Positions 6,104 to 14,646 of a stretch of 33,236 nucleotides of DNA are shown piece by piece. The position numbers and the translations under genes are program-made. Source of the DNA: Gemella sp. (GTDB lineage: Bacteria; Bacillota; Bacilli; Staphylococcales; Gemellaceae); contig JAUMWC010000021.1 of NCBI GenBank assembly GCA_030529855.1, positions 1-33,236 on the forward strand. The letters run 5' to 3'. Numbering within the stretch: the first letter of the stretch is position 1; the number at the start of each line of letters is the position of its first letter. The notes under the pieces were generated by a model. The model was not told the DNA's origin. It was given only the letters and a program-made list of their open reading frames with translations, and did no database searches.

Positions 6104-8077
6104 CTATAAAGATTTGATTTTTGCTACTACTTTTTCAACAGAGAATCCATACTCATCAAGTACTTTTCCTGCTGGTGCTGAAGCTCCAAATGTATCAATA
6201 CCGATTACTAATCCATCAAGACCTACATATTTATACCATAACGCTGTTGATCCCATTTCAATAGCAACACGACGTCTTACATTATTTGGTAAGATTTCTT
6301 CTTTGTAGTCTGCACTTTGCTCATCAAATAATTCTGTTGATGGCATAGATACAACACGCACTTTAGCTCCATCTTTTTCTAATTCTTTAGCTGCAGATAC
6401 TGCTAGACTTACTTCTGATCCAGTAGCGATTAAAATTGTATCGAAGTCAGATGAAGTTTCGTGAACAACATAAGCTCCTTTTGCTACATTTTCAAATGAT
6501 GAATTTTCTAAAACTGGTAAGTTTTGACGTGTTAATACGATTGACGATGGTTTATCGTTAATTTTTTGTGATAAATACCAAGCAGCTTGCGTTTCCGTTG
6601 CATCTGCTGGTCTAAATGTATAAGAATTTGGTATTGTTCTTAATGATGATAAGTGCTCTACCGGCTCGTGAGTTGGCCCATCTTCTCCTACTGCGATTGA
6701 GTCGTGAGTGAATACATAAGTCACTGGTAAGTTTTGTAATGCTGATAATCTTAAAGCAGCTTTTAGATAATCAGAGAACACAAAGAATGTTCCTCCAAAT
6801 ACTCTAACACCACCATGTAATGCTAAACCGTTTAGGATTGTAGCCATACCAAATTCACGCACACCAAACTGTACATTTCTTGCTGTTGGGTTAGTTGAAT
6901 CTTGCAGTTCATCTCCCTTAATGAAAGTCATATTAGAGTGAGATAAGTCAGCTGATCCTCCGAAGAATGTTGGTAATACTTTAGCGATTGAGTTAATTGC
7001 ATCTTGTGATGAATTTCTTGTTGCTTGTTCTTCACCTACTGCCTTGAAGTCAAAACTTTCTTTTGTTAATTTAGCTAAATCTTCTCTTGATAATGCTTCT
7101 GCTAATTCTTTAGCTTCTGCTGGATAGGCTTTTGCATATTCTTCATAAAGTTTAGTCCATTCAGCGTGAGCATTTTCCCCTCTAGTTACTAAACCAGATT
7201 TGAAGTCTTCATATACTTCTGTTGGGATTTCAAATGGAGCATGTGTCCAAGAAATTGCTTCTTTGAATAAGTTTGCTTCTTCTTCTCCTAAAGGAGCTCC
7301 GTGTACTCCGTTAGTTCCAGCTTTGTTTGGAGATCCTGCTCCGATAACTGTCTTAACTTCGATTAATGTTGGTTTGTCTGATTTTTTAGCTTCTTCGATA
7401 GCTGCAGAAACTTTAGTTACATCAGCACCATCTTCTACAAGAATAGTGTTCCATCCATAAGACTCATATCTTGCTCTTACATTTTCTGCGAAGGCATCCT
7501 TAGTTTCTCCATCTAAACAGATATCATTTGAATCATAAAGAACTACTAATTTTTCTAGTTTTTGTAATCCAGCGAATGAAGCAGTTTCTGCAGAAACACC
7601 TTCCATGATGTCTCCATCCCCACAAATTACGTAAGTGTAGTGATTGAATAATTCAAATCCTTCTTTGTTATATTTAGCCGCTAAGAATCTTTCAGTAAGC
7701 GCCATACCTACAGCAGTAGAAATCCCTTGACCTAATGGTCCTGTAGTTGCATCTACTCCTTTAGTGTGCCCAAACTCAGGGTGTCCTGGAGTTTTAGATC
7801 CCCATTGACGGAAGTTTTTAATCTCTTCCATTGATACATCTTCGTATCCTGCTAAGTGTAATAATGCATACTGTAACATTGATCCGTGACCTGCAGATAA
7901 TACAAATCTATCTCTGTTTACCCAGAAAGGATCTTTTGGATTTACATTAATGTGTTTGTTAAATAAAGTATAGGCCATTGGAGCTGCACCCATTACTATT
8001 CCTGGGTGTCCAGATTTAGACTTGTTAATTGCGTCTACTCCTAATACTTTTATTGCGTTAATTGATTGTTGTGACAT
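6104..8077 (-). CDS. tkt: Transketolase 1
   Basis: This 657-residue enzyme moves two-carbon ketol groups between sugar phosphates in the non-oxidative pentose phosphate pathway, using thiamine diphosphate and Mg2+. Substrate histidine motifs ([13 protein letters not shown] near the start, SAGHGSM), the TPP motif GDGDIMEGVSAE...ND (about 150-185) and the pyrimidine domain with GVREFGMA (about 405) and [15 protein letters not shown] are all present. Length is normal. AGGAG precedes the ATG. It follows recR after 23 bases, an unusual operon partner, and it is the housekeeping copy; a paralogue lies at 26212-28182 beside the ascorbate genes. The two share the first residues (S-x-NAI-x-x-LG-D/V-x-AI) and most motifs. 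Confidence 0.97.
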   Translation of the reverse strand: MSQQSINAIKVLGVDAINKSKSGHPGIVMGAAPMAYTLFNKHINVNPKDPFWVNRDRFVLSAGHGSMLQYALLHLAGYEDVSMEEIKNFRQWGSKTPGHPEFGHTKGVDATTGPLGQGISTAVGMALTERFLAAKYNKEGFELFNHYTYVICGDGDIMEGVSAETASFAGLQKLEKLVVLYDSNDICLDGETKDAFAENVRARYESYGWNTILVEDGADVTKVSAAIEEAKKSDKPTLIEVKTVIGAGSPNKAGTNGVHGAPLGEEEANLFKEAISWTHAPFEIPTEVYEDFKSGLVTRGENAHAEWTKLYEEYAKAYPAEAKELAEALSREDLAKLTKESFDFKAVGEEQATRNSSQDAINSIAKVLPTFFGGSADLSHSNMTFIKGDELQDSTNPTARNVQFGVREFGMATILNGLALHGGVRVFGGTFFVFSDYLKAALRLSALQNLPVTYVFTHDSIAVGEDGPTHEPVEHLSSLRTIPNSYTFRPADATETQAAWYLSQKINDKPSSIVLTRQNLPVLENSSFENVAKGAYVVHETSSDFDTILIATGSEVSLAVSAAKELEKDGAKVRVVSMPSTELFDEQSADYKEEILPNNVRRRVAIEMGSTALWYKYVGLDGLVIGIDTFGASAPAGKVLDEYGFSVEKVVAKIKSL

Positions 8078-8100
8078 AATTTTCTCCTAATTTTTTCATT

Positions 8101-8697
8101 TTACATTTCTACTCTGGCTGATAATGCTCTTGCTAAAGTCATTTCATCTACATATTCTAAATCTGAACCAAATGAAATTCCTTGAGCAATTCTAGTTACT
8201 TTAATATCAGTATTTTGTAGAATTCTTAAAATGAAACTAGCTGTCCCTTCTCCTTCAGGAGTTGAGTTAGTAGCTAAAATAATTTCTTTAATTTTTTCGC
8301 TTTTTGCTCTTTCTAATAATGATCTAAGATTTATATCATTAGGTCCTATTCCATTCATAGGTGAGATAACCCCACCTAATACATGGTAATGTCCTGAAAA
8401 TTGTTCTGTATTTTCCATAGCCATAAGATCTTGATCAGATTCCACTACACAGATAGTAGTTTCATCTCGCATCTTATCAGAACAAATATTGCAGATTTGA
8501 TTTTCATTTATACGATGACACACCGAGCAAGCACATAAGTTCTTTTTCAAATTTGCTAGTGCTAACGAAAATTCATCTATATCCTTATCTTTCATTGTCA
8601 AAGTATGAAATGCTAATCTAATCGCTGTTTTTCTACCAATCCCTGGCAATTTCATATACGAACTTATTAGATCTAGTATTGGTTTTGGATATTGCAT
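8101..8697 (-). CDS. recR: Recombination mediator RecR
   Basis: 198 residues, the normal size. RecR acts with RecO (and RecF) to load RecA onto SSB-coated single-stranded DNA at gaps. Parts visible are the helix-hairpin-helix LPGIGRKTAIRLAFH (18-32), a Cys4 zinc finger CACSVCHRI...CNIC (about 55-73) and the Toprim domain CVVESDQDLMAMEN...LGGVISPMNGIGP with EIILATNSTPEGEGTA. The start is 3 bases after the ybaB stop, so the two are translationally close, as in many Firmicutes. Confidence 0.97.
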   Translation of the reverse strand: MQYPKPILDLISSYMKLPGIGRKTAIRLAFHTLTMKDKDIDEFSLALANLKKNLCACSVCHRINENQICNICSDKMRDETTICVVESDQDLMAMENTEQFSGHYHVLGGVISPMNGIGPNDINLRSLLERAKSEKIKEIILATNSTPEGEGTASFILRILQNTDIKVTRIAQGISFGSDLEYVDEMTLARALSARVEM

Positions 8698-8700
8698 AAA

Positions 8701-9018
8701 TTATAGACCTGGTATGTTTAGACCGTTAGTGAATTTCCCTAATGTATCTTCTTTTAATTTAGTAGATTTTTCTAAAGCTTCATTTACAGCTGTTAATACA
8801 ACATCTTGTAACATATCGATATCTTCTGGATCTACTAATTCTTCTTTAATTTTGATGTCTAAGATTTTTCCATCTCCATTTGCTAGAACTGTTACTAACC
8901 CACCAGAAACGCTAGCTTCTACTGTTTGGTCTTTTAGTCCTTCTTGAGCATCCATCATATCCTTTTGCATTTTTTGCATTTTACGCATCATTGCTTGCAT
9001 ATTTCCCATTCCACGCAT
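8701..9018 (-). CDS. ybaB: YbaB/EbfC family nucleoid-associated protein
   Basis: 105 residues. Members bind DNA as dimers and nearly always lie between dnaX and recR, as here. The N-terminus is a Met/Lys-rich helix ([21 protein letters not shown]), followed by [25 protein letters not shown], the family core. GGAGG lies 8 bases before the ATG. It has its own promoter in the 86-base gap after dnaX and is the first gene of ybaB-recR-tkt-S1. Confidence 0.95.
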   Translation of the reverse strand: MRGMGNMQAMMRKMQKMQKDMMDAQEGLKDQTVEASVSGGLVTVLANGDGKILDIKIKEELVDPEDIDMLQDVVLTAVNEALEKSTKLKEDTLGKFTNGLNIPGL

Positions 9019-9058
9019 GTTAATTTCCTCCGAATTTTAATTTGATTACGATATTATA

Positions 9059-9087
9059 ATTTTATTTAAAATATCAAATAATGTCAA
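9059..9087 (-). promoter_or_regulatory. Promoter of the ybaB-recR-tkt operon
   Basis: TTGACA (9087-9082) and TAAAAT (9064-9059) on the minus strand are separated by 17 bases, downstream of dnaX. Confidence 0.65.
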
Positions 9088-9104
9088 TGATATTTAATTA
9101 CCAA

Positions 9105-10829
9105 CTATTCTTCAATAATTATATCTTGGAATAATGATTCAATCTTGCTTGTTTTTACTACTTCTTCAACTACTTCAGGCTTTGCCACTTTTTCCAAAGA
9201 AGATTTCTTCTCTTCCTTCATAAGTATTTGAAGTGCCAGGTGTTGTTCTTCTTGAAGGGCAAATATCTGATATTTAACTCCCAAGAATTTTTGAAATCTA
9301 TTCTCAATAAATTCTTTATACTCGTCATTAGATCCTAATCTAAATAAAGCCTGTGGATCTTTAAAGATAAGTACTGCAGCTGACTTAGATGAATATTGTA
9401 GATTTGCTTCTTGGAATAAATCATAAATTTCACCATGACTAGCTATAGTTTCTTGTAATATTCTTGAAAAGACACTAGATGCATACGATGTAAATTTCTC
9501 ATTACTTTGAGAAATCACTTCTTTTATTTTTTCCTTATTTGGAATTATAACTTTATCAGGTTTTACACTTTCAAAGTTGGTAGATTCTACCTTACGTTCA
9601 ACTTTAGTAGCAGCTTGCTTTTGAACAGCAATATTTTCTACAGAAGTTTCTGCTTTTATAGTCTGCTTCTGCACTACCGGAGAAACAGTCGGTTCATTAG
9701 AAACTGTCTTTAATTTTTCTTCTAATTTAACAATTCTGTCTTCTAATCTAGATATTAAAGATGTATCCACACTACTAGTAGTAGCTACCGTGATTGAACC
9801 AACATTATTAGAAGACATTTTTATTAAACAAACCTGCATATAAGAAACATACTCTGTAGAAAATCTAATGTTAACTTCCGCTTCCGCTAAATATTCTATA
9901 TTCTTATATAATCTTTCCGCAGGGACTTTATCTAATTCATCCGCAATAGATTCTAAATTATATTCACAAAAATCTATATTGTTTGTGTTTTTATAAATTA
10001 TTAAATCTCTTGATAAATTGATCAAATCATTAAGTAATAACTTGGTATCTTTAGCTTTATCTAAAAACTCAGTGTACTTAACTAGTGCTTCACTAGAATC
10101 ACCCTGAAGAAGTAATTTATAAAGAGACATTATCTCTTCATCTCCTACTGCTGATGTTATATCTAATACATCTTCTATTCTAACTTTCCCCATATTATAG
10201 TTAGACACTTGATCCAGTATTCCTATAGCATCCCTTAATCCACCTTTTGCAATAAGTGCTATCTTTTTAGCTGCTTCTTCATCTAGAGTGATATTTTCTT
10301 TTTCTGCAACATACTTAAGCCTATCAACCAGCTGTTCTCTACTAATGTTTTTAAATTCAAACTTCTGACATCTTGATAAAATAGTTGCCGGTATCTTGTG
10401 CATTTCTGTCGTAGCTAAAACAAAAATGATATGTGCTGGTGGCTCTTCTAAAGTTTTTAACAAGGCATTAAAAGCAGAAATTGTAAGCATATGTACCTCG
10501 TCAATGATATATACCTTATACTTACCTTCTGTTGGAGCAAATTTTATAGCTTCTTTTATATCTCTTATCTCATCTACTCCATTATTACTCGCTGCATCAA
10601 TCTCTATTATATCGACACTATCACTTTGATAATTTTCATTTTTATTAACTTCATTCGCAAAAATTTTGGCTATAGATGTTTTCCCTGTACCTCTCGGTCC
10701 ATAAAAAATATAGGCATGAGCAATTTTCTCCATCTCAATAGCATTTTTTAGCACTGATATTACATGCCCTTGCCCTACTACATCTTCAAAATTTTTGGGT
10801 CTATATTTTCTATATAACGCTTTAAACAT
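9105..10829 (-). CDS. dnaX: DNA polymerase III subunit gamma/tau, without the zinc-binding module
   Basis: 574 residues from the ATG at 10829, chosen because GGAGG lies 5 bases before it; a longer reading from 10841 starts inside that RBS. DnaX is the ATPase of the clamp loader. Walker A is GPRGTGKTS (about 41-49), Walker B IIDEVHML, sensor 1 LATTEMHKIPATILSRCQ, followed by a lid domain and a long polar tau-type C-terminal part ending with a polymerase-binding-like region. Family members normally carry four zinc-binding cysteines between Walker A and EIDAASNNGVDEIR. Here that stretch is only about 20 residues (FANEVNKNENYQSDSVDIIEID) and has no cysteine. No A-rich slippery heptamer was evident, so only the full-length product is expected. 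Confidence 0.96.
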   Translation of the reverse strand: MFKALYRKYRPKNFEDVVGQGHVISVLKNAIEMEKIAHAYIFYGPRGTGKTSIAKIFANEVNKNENYQSDSVDIIEIDAASNNGVDEIRDIKEAIKFAPTEGKYKVYIIDEVHMLTISAFNALLKTLEEPPAHIIFVLATTEMHKIPATILSRCQKFEFKNISREQLVDRLKYVAEKENITLDEEAAKKIALIAKGGLRDAIGILDQVSNYNMGKVRIEDVLDITSAVGDEEIMSLYKLLLQGDSSEALVKYTEFLDKAKDTKLLLNDLINLSRDLIIYKNTNNIDFCEYNLESIADELDKVPAERLYKNIEYLAEAEVNIRFSTEYVSYMQVCLIKMSSNNVGSITVATTSSVDTSLISRLEDRIVKLEEKLKTVSNEPTVSPVVQKQTIKAETSVENIAVQKQAATKVERKVESTNFESVKPDKVIIPNKEKIKEVISQSNEKFTSYASSVFSRILQETIASHGEIYDLFQEANLQYSSKSAAVLIFKDPQALFRLGSNDEYKEFIENRFQKFLGVKYQIFALQEEQHLALQILMKEEKKSSLEKVAKPEVVEEVVKTSKIESLFQDIIIEE

Positions 10830-10850
10830 AGCTACCTCCAATTCTTGTTA

Positions 10851-10859
10851 ATTATACCA
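10851..10859 (-). promoter_or_regulatory. Extended -10 promoter of dnaX
   Basis: TGGTATAAT on the minus strand lies 22 bases before the dnaX start codon; no good -35 box is seen at 17 bases. It is divergent from the trkA promoter in a 117-base gap. Confidence 0.5.
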
Positions 10860-10882
10860 TAAAAGTATCCTATCTCCTATCG

Positions 10883-10911
10883 TTGACTATATCTTATTCA
10901 AGGAGTATAAT
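10883..10911 (+). promoter_or_regulatory. Promoter of trkA-trkH
   Basis: TTGACT and TATAAT are separated by 17 bases, about 35 bases upstream of the trkA ATG and its GAGGAG. Confidence 0.75.
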
Positions 10912-10946
10912 TATCATTATTAAATAAAACTCTCGAGGAGAAAAAT

Positions 10947-12323
10947 ATGAAAGCTGTTATTGTAGGTGGCGGTAAGGTAGGAAATCTTCTTTGTGAAGAA
11001 CTATCTACTAGCTACGAAGAAGTAACACTAATTGATACAAATGAAAAAATCGTAAAAAAATTAATTGAACTTTACGATATACAAGGAGTCGCTGGTTCTG
11101 GTGCTAACTTTAATATTTTACAGGAAGCTGAAGTCGATAAAAGCGACATGTTTATTGCAGTAACAGCTAGTGATGAAATTAACATCATTTCATGCATTAC
11201 TGCAAAACAAATGGGGGCCAAATATACCATCGCTCGTATAAGAAACCCTGAATATACTCAAACTCAGGAATTCTTAAAAAACAAGCTAGGTATCGATCTT
11301 ATGATCAATCCTGACTATGTTGCGGCTAAACAAATATCTTATATGCTTAGATATCCATCTGCGAATAGAATAGAAACATTCTGTCAAAATAAAGTAAAAG
11401 TTATCGAAGTAACTATTAAAGAAGAATCAATTTTAAATGGGGTATCCCTAATTGATAGTAAGCATATAATTAATTTCCCAGCTGTAGTTTGTCTTGTAGA
11501 AAGACAAGGTCAAGTTATCATACCTAGAGGGGATTATATCTTCCAAACTGGAGATAAGGTACATATTACTGCCGATGATGTAAACATCAAAAAATTCTAT
11601 AAACTTCTTGGTAAAAAAGAAAACTTAGATAGAAAAATATCTTCATCACTAGTAATAGGTTCTGGTAGATTATCTCACTATCTAATAGATATGTTACAAG
11701 AAAACAATATATATGTTAAAAATATAGAAATTAACAGCGAAAAAGCTCATGCTATGAGTGCTGCTTATCCAAATATAGATGTTATTCTTGCAGATGGTTC
11801 TGACCGTGATGTGCTAGTAGAAGAAGGTATCGAAACGTTTGATTCTTGTATAGCACTTACTGGTTTCGATGAAGAGAATATAATAATCAGTCTTTACGCT
11901 CATAAATTAGGAGTTCAAAAATCTATAGCTAAGATAAACAGAAATTCTCTAACTCAAATTGCTGAAGACATTGGTCTATACTCTCACATCACTCCAAAAC
12001 GAATGGTTGGAGATATAATTGCAAAATATTCTAAATCACTTCAATGTAGAAAAAACACTGGTATAGAAAATATCTATAAACTAGTAAACAACCAAGTAGA
12101 ACTTATAGAATTCAAGGTTCCACATGATAGTAAAATAACAAACATTCCTATTAAGGATCTAGAAGTGTTAGATAGTGTCGTCGTTGCTCTTGTTGCTAGA
12201 GGAGACAATATGATTTTCCCTACAGGATTTGACACTATCCAACCAGGCGATAACGTTGTTATTGTGAGCCATAAACTTAACTTAAGAGAAATAGATGATA
12301 TTTCTAAAAGGAGTAATTATTAA
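10947..12323 (+). CDS. trkA: Trk potassium uptake regulatory subunit TrkA
   Basis: 458 residues with two RCK units. Unit 1 is a Rossmann fold MKAVIVGGGKVGNLLCEEL (1-19) with LIDTNE as the NAD-binding acidic strand end, followed by a TrkA_C domain. Unit 2 begins SSLVIGSGRLSHYLIDML (about 232) and ends with a second TrkA_C domain. This two-unit length matches TrkA rather than the half-length KtrA. The protein sits as a ring under the TrkH channel and gates it in response to nucleotides. The RBS GAGGAG is 6 bases before the ATG. Its stop overlaps the trkH start by one base. Confidence 0.95.
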   Translation: MKAVIVGGGKVGNLLCEELSTSYEEVTLIDTNEKIVKKLIELYDIQGVAGSGANFNILQEAEVDKSDMFIAVTASDEINIISCITAKQMGAKYTIARIRNPEYTQTQEFLKNKLGIDLMINPDYVAAKQISYMLRYPSANRIETFCQNKVKVIEVTIKEESILNGVSLIDSKHIINFPAVVCLVERQGQVIIPRGDYIFQTGDKVHITADDVNIKKFYKLLGKKENLDRKISSSLVIGSGRLSHYLIDMLQENNIYVKNIEINSEKAHAMSAAYPNIDVILADGSDRDVLVEEGIETFDSCIALTGFDEENIIISLYAHKLGVQKSIAKINRNSLTQIAEDIGLYSHITPKRMVGDIIAKYSKSLQCRKNTGIENIYKLVNNQVELIEFKVPHDSKITNIPIKDLEVLDSVVVALVARGDNMIFPTGFDTIQPGDNVVIVSHKLNLREIDDISKRSNY

Positions 12324-13780
12324 TGAACTATAGAATTATATCCTTTACCTTAGGAAGAATGATGTTAGTTCTTTCAGTTTTTCTTTTATTACCACTTTTA
12401 TGTGCCGTAATATTTAAAGAAAGTACTGATATCATTCTCGCCTATATTTATACTATTGTAATTACATTGTCACTATTTGTATTCATGCATAAATTCGCCC
12501 ATAAGGAAACAATGACACAAAATTTTTATACTAAAGAAGGTTTAGTCATTGTTGCTTTAACTTGGCTAATGTATTCCACTTTAGGAAGTCTACCATTTGT
12601 ATTCTCAAATGCTATTCCATCTTATGTAGATGCATTATTTGAAACAACAAGTGGTTTTACTACAACTGGTTCTACTATACTTAGAGACATAGAATCACTT
12701 CCTAAAAGTTTAATCTTTTGGAGAAGTCTTAGTCACTTTATAGGTGGATTAGGAGTTGTAATCTTTGCTCTAGCAATCCTTCCCAGGTCTCCGCATAATA
12801 TCCACATTATGAAGGCTGAAACCCCGGGACCAATGTTTGGTAAACTTATGTCATCAATGAAATCAACTGCAGTTAATCTATATGCTTTATATATAGGATT
12901 AACACTAGTACTTTTTGTTTTATTATTACCTTCAGGAATAGGTATCTTTGAGGCTATAAACCTATCCTTCTCTACTGCTGGTACAGGTGGATTTGCAACA
13001 AAAAATACAGGGATTGCATTTTATAACAACGATTATGTAACATTTATACTATCAATTTTTATGTTAGTATTTTCACTAAATATGAATTTAGTGTATTTAG
13101 TTATTGTAAAACGTTACTTCCAAGCTCTGAAAAGTGAAGAATTAAAATGGTTTATATCTTTCTTAGTTTTTGCTACTGGACTTATAATTTTTAATATTTA
13201 CTACACTGGTGGAATGAAGGAGAATTCCTTATTAGATATTTTCTTCACTGTCTCATCTATAATTTCAACAACTGGTTTTACAAATATTGACTTTAGTGGA
13301 TGGACTATGTTTTCTCAAATAATTTTATTAGGACTTATGATTATAGGTGGATGTGCAGGATCTACCTCTGGTGGTTTAAAAATACCACGTATAATGTTTA
13401 TTTTTAAAAATGTACAAAACTACATAAAAAAATGTATTAATCCTAATAAAATTTCAACAATAACAATAGAAAAAAAATCTGTAGATAATAATGATAAATT
13501 TTCTAACTATCTTGTACTTTACTTATTTGTATTCTCTCTAATTACCTTTATTTTATCTATACAAATAAATGATTTTGAAGAAGTATTTACTCTAGTAATC
13601 AGTACTCTAAACAATATTGGTCCTGGATTCAACTCATATGGACCTATGGATAACTTTGCTGATGTCCCAAGTTTTAGTAAGGTAATCTTATCATTATCTA
13701 TGTTACTAGGTCGTTTAGAAATAATTCCATTTATTATCCTATTCGCTCCACAAACTTGGAGAAGAAAAAGAAATAGATAA
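12323..13780 (+). CDS. trkH: Potassium uptake membrane subunit TrkH
   Basis: 485 residues, the pore-forming subunit for K+ entry. Four M1-P-M2 repeats give glycine-containing filter segments: ETTSGFTTTGST (about 108-119), FSTAGTGGFATKN, SSIISTTGFTNIDF and STLNNIGPGFNSYGP. GGCAGSTSGGLKIPRI (about 345) is the conserved turn found in TrkH and KtrB. AAGGAG lies 9 bases before the ATG, inside the end of trkA, which implies coupled translation and a fixed ratio of the two subunits. It ends LFAPQTWRRKRNR, a basic cytoplasmic tail, then a terminator. Confidence 0.95.
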   Translation: MNYRIISFTLGRMMLVLSVFLLLPLLCAVIFKESTDIILAYIYTIVITLSLFVFMHKFAHKETMTQNFYTKEGLVIVALTWLMYSTLGSLPFVFSNAIPSYVDALFETTSGFTTTGSTILRDIESLPKSLIFWRSLSHFIGGLGVVIFALAILPRSPHNIHIMKAETPGPMFGKLMSSMKSTAVNLYALYIGLTLVLFVLLLPSGIGIFEAINLSFSTAGTGGFATKNTGIAFYNNDYVTFILSIFMLVFSLNMNLVYLVIVKRYFQALKSEELKWFISFLVFATGLIIFNIYYTGGMKENSLLDIFFTVSSIISTTGFTNIDFSGWTMFSQIILLGLMIIGGCAGSTSGGLKIPRIMFIFKNVQNYIKKCINPNKISTITIEKKSVDNNDKFSNYLVLYLFVFSLITFILSIQINDFEEVFTLVISTLNNIGPGFNSYGPMDNFADVPSFSKVILSLSMLLGRLEIIPFIILFAPQTWRRKRNR

Positions 13781-13783
13781 AAC

Positions 13784-13819
13784 AAAAAGAAGTATGATAA
13801 ATTCATCATACTTCTTTTT
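13784..13819. terminator. Bidirectional terminator between trkH and the repeat-protein gene
   Basis: AAAAAGAAGTATGAT and ATCATACTTCTTTTT form a 15-base-pair stem with a short loop. The flanking A and T tracts allow it to work for trkH on the plus strand and for the convergent operon on the minus strand. Confidence 0.85.
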
Positions 13820-13869
13820 GTTACTCGCTATTTTTCATGAAAATTATTTTCTTTTTTCCATCAATGAAC

Positions 13870-14358
13870 TTACTTTGTAAAATCATAGTTTATTATAAAA
13901 TCTAATTCTTCTTCATTTAAAACCCTAAACATTCTATCATATTCACTATTGGCATCAATTATGATACCATTTTCTGACTTTAAATCTCTAAAGTCAAAAC
14001 CTAATTTACTATTAATATTCTCAATAATTTCTTTATTACGTATTTCTTCAAAACGATAATCAGATAAATATTCCAATTCTGCATAAGTTAAAATAGTAAA
14101 TGGATTTCCATAATCTCTATCGTCTTCTATAGTCATATCTGCTTCCGACTTCCACGTTCTAAAATCGAAACCCAACTTTGAATTTATGCTATCAACAGTT
14201 GTAGTCTTGTACTCTAATATAAAATCTCTTTCTTCTTGACTTAAAGGCATAAAGGGATAATGATACTCTATAGCTTCTTTCATAGTTACATCACTATCTG
14301 CTTCAAACTCTCTGAAATCAAAATTTAATTTTTCATTAATACTTTCTACAGTTATCAT
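13870..14358 (-). CDS. Protein of unknown function built from three ~51-residue repeats
   Basis: 162 residues, acidic, no signal peptide and no membrane segment. Three copies of one unit fill the whole chain: INEKLNFDFR (7-16), INSKLGFDFR (58-67) and INSKLGFDFR (115-124) begin the units. Each continues with an acidic/Ser stretch, an aromatic-Pro/Met-Phe core (YPFMPL, NPFTIL, RMFRVL) and a closing helix EERDFILEY, AELEYLSDY or EELDFIINY. The spacing is 51 and then 57 residues. I do not recognise the family. GGAGAA lies 9 bases before the ATG, and the gene follows a 51-codon gene by 21 bases, so the two form an operon. An internal-repeat cytosolic acidic protein could be an immunity or regulatory protein, but nothing in the sequence proves it. 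Confidence 0.8.
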   Translation of the reverse strand: MITVESINEKLNFDFREFEADSDVTMKEAIEYHYPFMPLSQEERDFILEYKTTTVDSINSKLGFDFRTWKSEADMTIEDDRDYGNPFTILTYAELEYLSDYRFEEIRNKEIIENINSKLGFDFRDLKSENGIIIDANSEYDRMFRVLNEEELDFIINYDFTK

Positions 14359-14379
14359 AATTAAACTTTCTCCGTAGAT

Positions 14380-14535
14380 TTATTCCAAATCAAAATAATA
14401 TTTAATTCTTTCTTCATGAAATCCCCACTCCCGTAGTTGTTCTACTGAATACTTGCCTGATAGACACTCTTCTCTGAATTCTTTTTCATTCGGTTCTCTA
14501 TCATCATGAACCAAATATTCCTCTTTAACTTCCAT
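14380..14535 (-). CDS. Small protein of unknown function (51 residues)
   Basis: The ORF starts MEVKEEYLVHDDREP and ends IKYYFDLE. TTTGGAG lies 8 bases before the ATG and a promoter with a consensus -10 lies about 30 bases further upstream. It is highly charged (rich in Glu, Arg, Lys), has one Cys and one Trp, and probably has two short helices around EKEFREECLSG and SVEQLREWGFHEE. No hydrophobic segment suggests it is cytosolic. It is the first gene of a two-gene operon with the three-repeat protein. No family recognised. Confidence 0.7.
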   Translation of the reverse strand: MEVKEEYLVHDDREPNEKEFREECLSGKYSVEQLREWGFHEERIKYYFDLE

Positions 14536-14565
14536 TTTCTATTCTCCAAATATTAATTCATAACT

Positions 14566-14594
14566 ATTATACACCCAACAAAATTTCTTAACAA
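14566..14594 (-). promoter_or_regulatory. Promoter of the small-protein/repeat-protein operon
   Basis: TTGTTA (14594-14589) and TATAAT (14571-14566) on the minus strand are separated by 17 bases; the -10 is preceded by TG. It lies directly after the radA terminator. Confidence 0.7.
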
Positions 14595-14597
14595 TAA

Positions 14598-14633
14598 AAT
14601 AGGTTTCTCGCTAAGTATAGCAAGAAACCTATT
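14598..14633 (-). terminator. Terminator of ctsR-clpC-radA
   Basis: AATAGGTTTCTTGCTA and TAGCGAGAAACCTATT form a 16-base-pair stem with a 4-base loop, followed by TTATTGTT, 13 bases beyond the radA stop. Confidence 0.85.
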
Positions 14634-14646
14634 TATGTTCATTTTA

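Noticed and set aside
9105..10829. Programmed frameshift producing a short gamma form of DnaX
   Set aside because: No A-AAA-AAG type slippery heptamer was evident in the coding strand.
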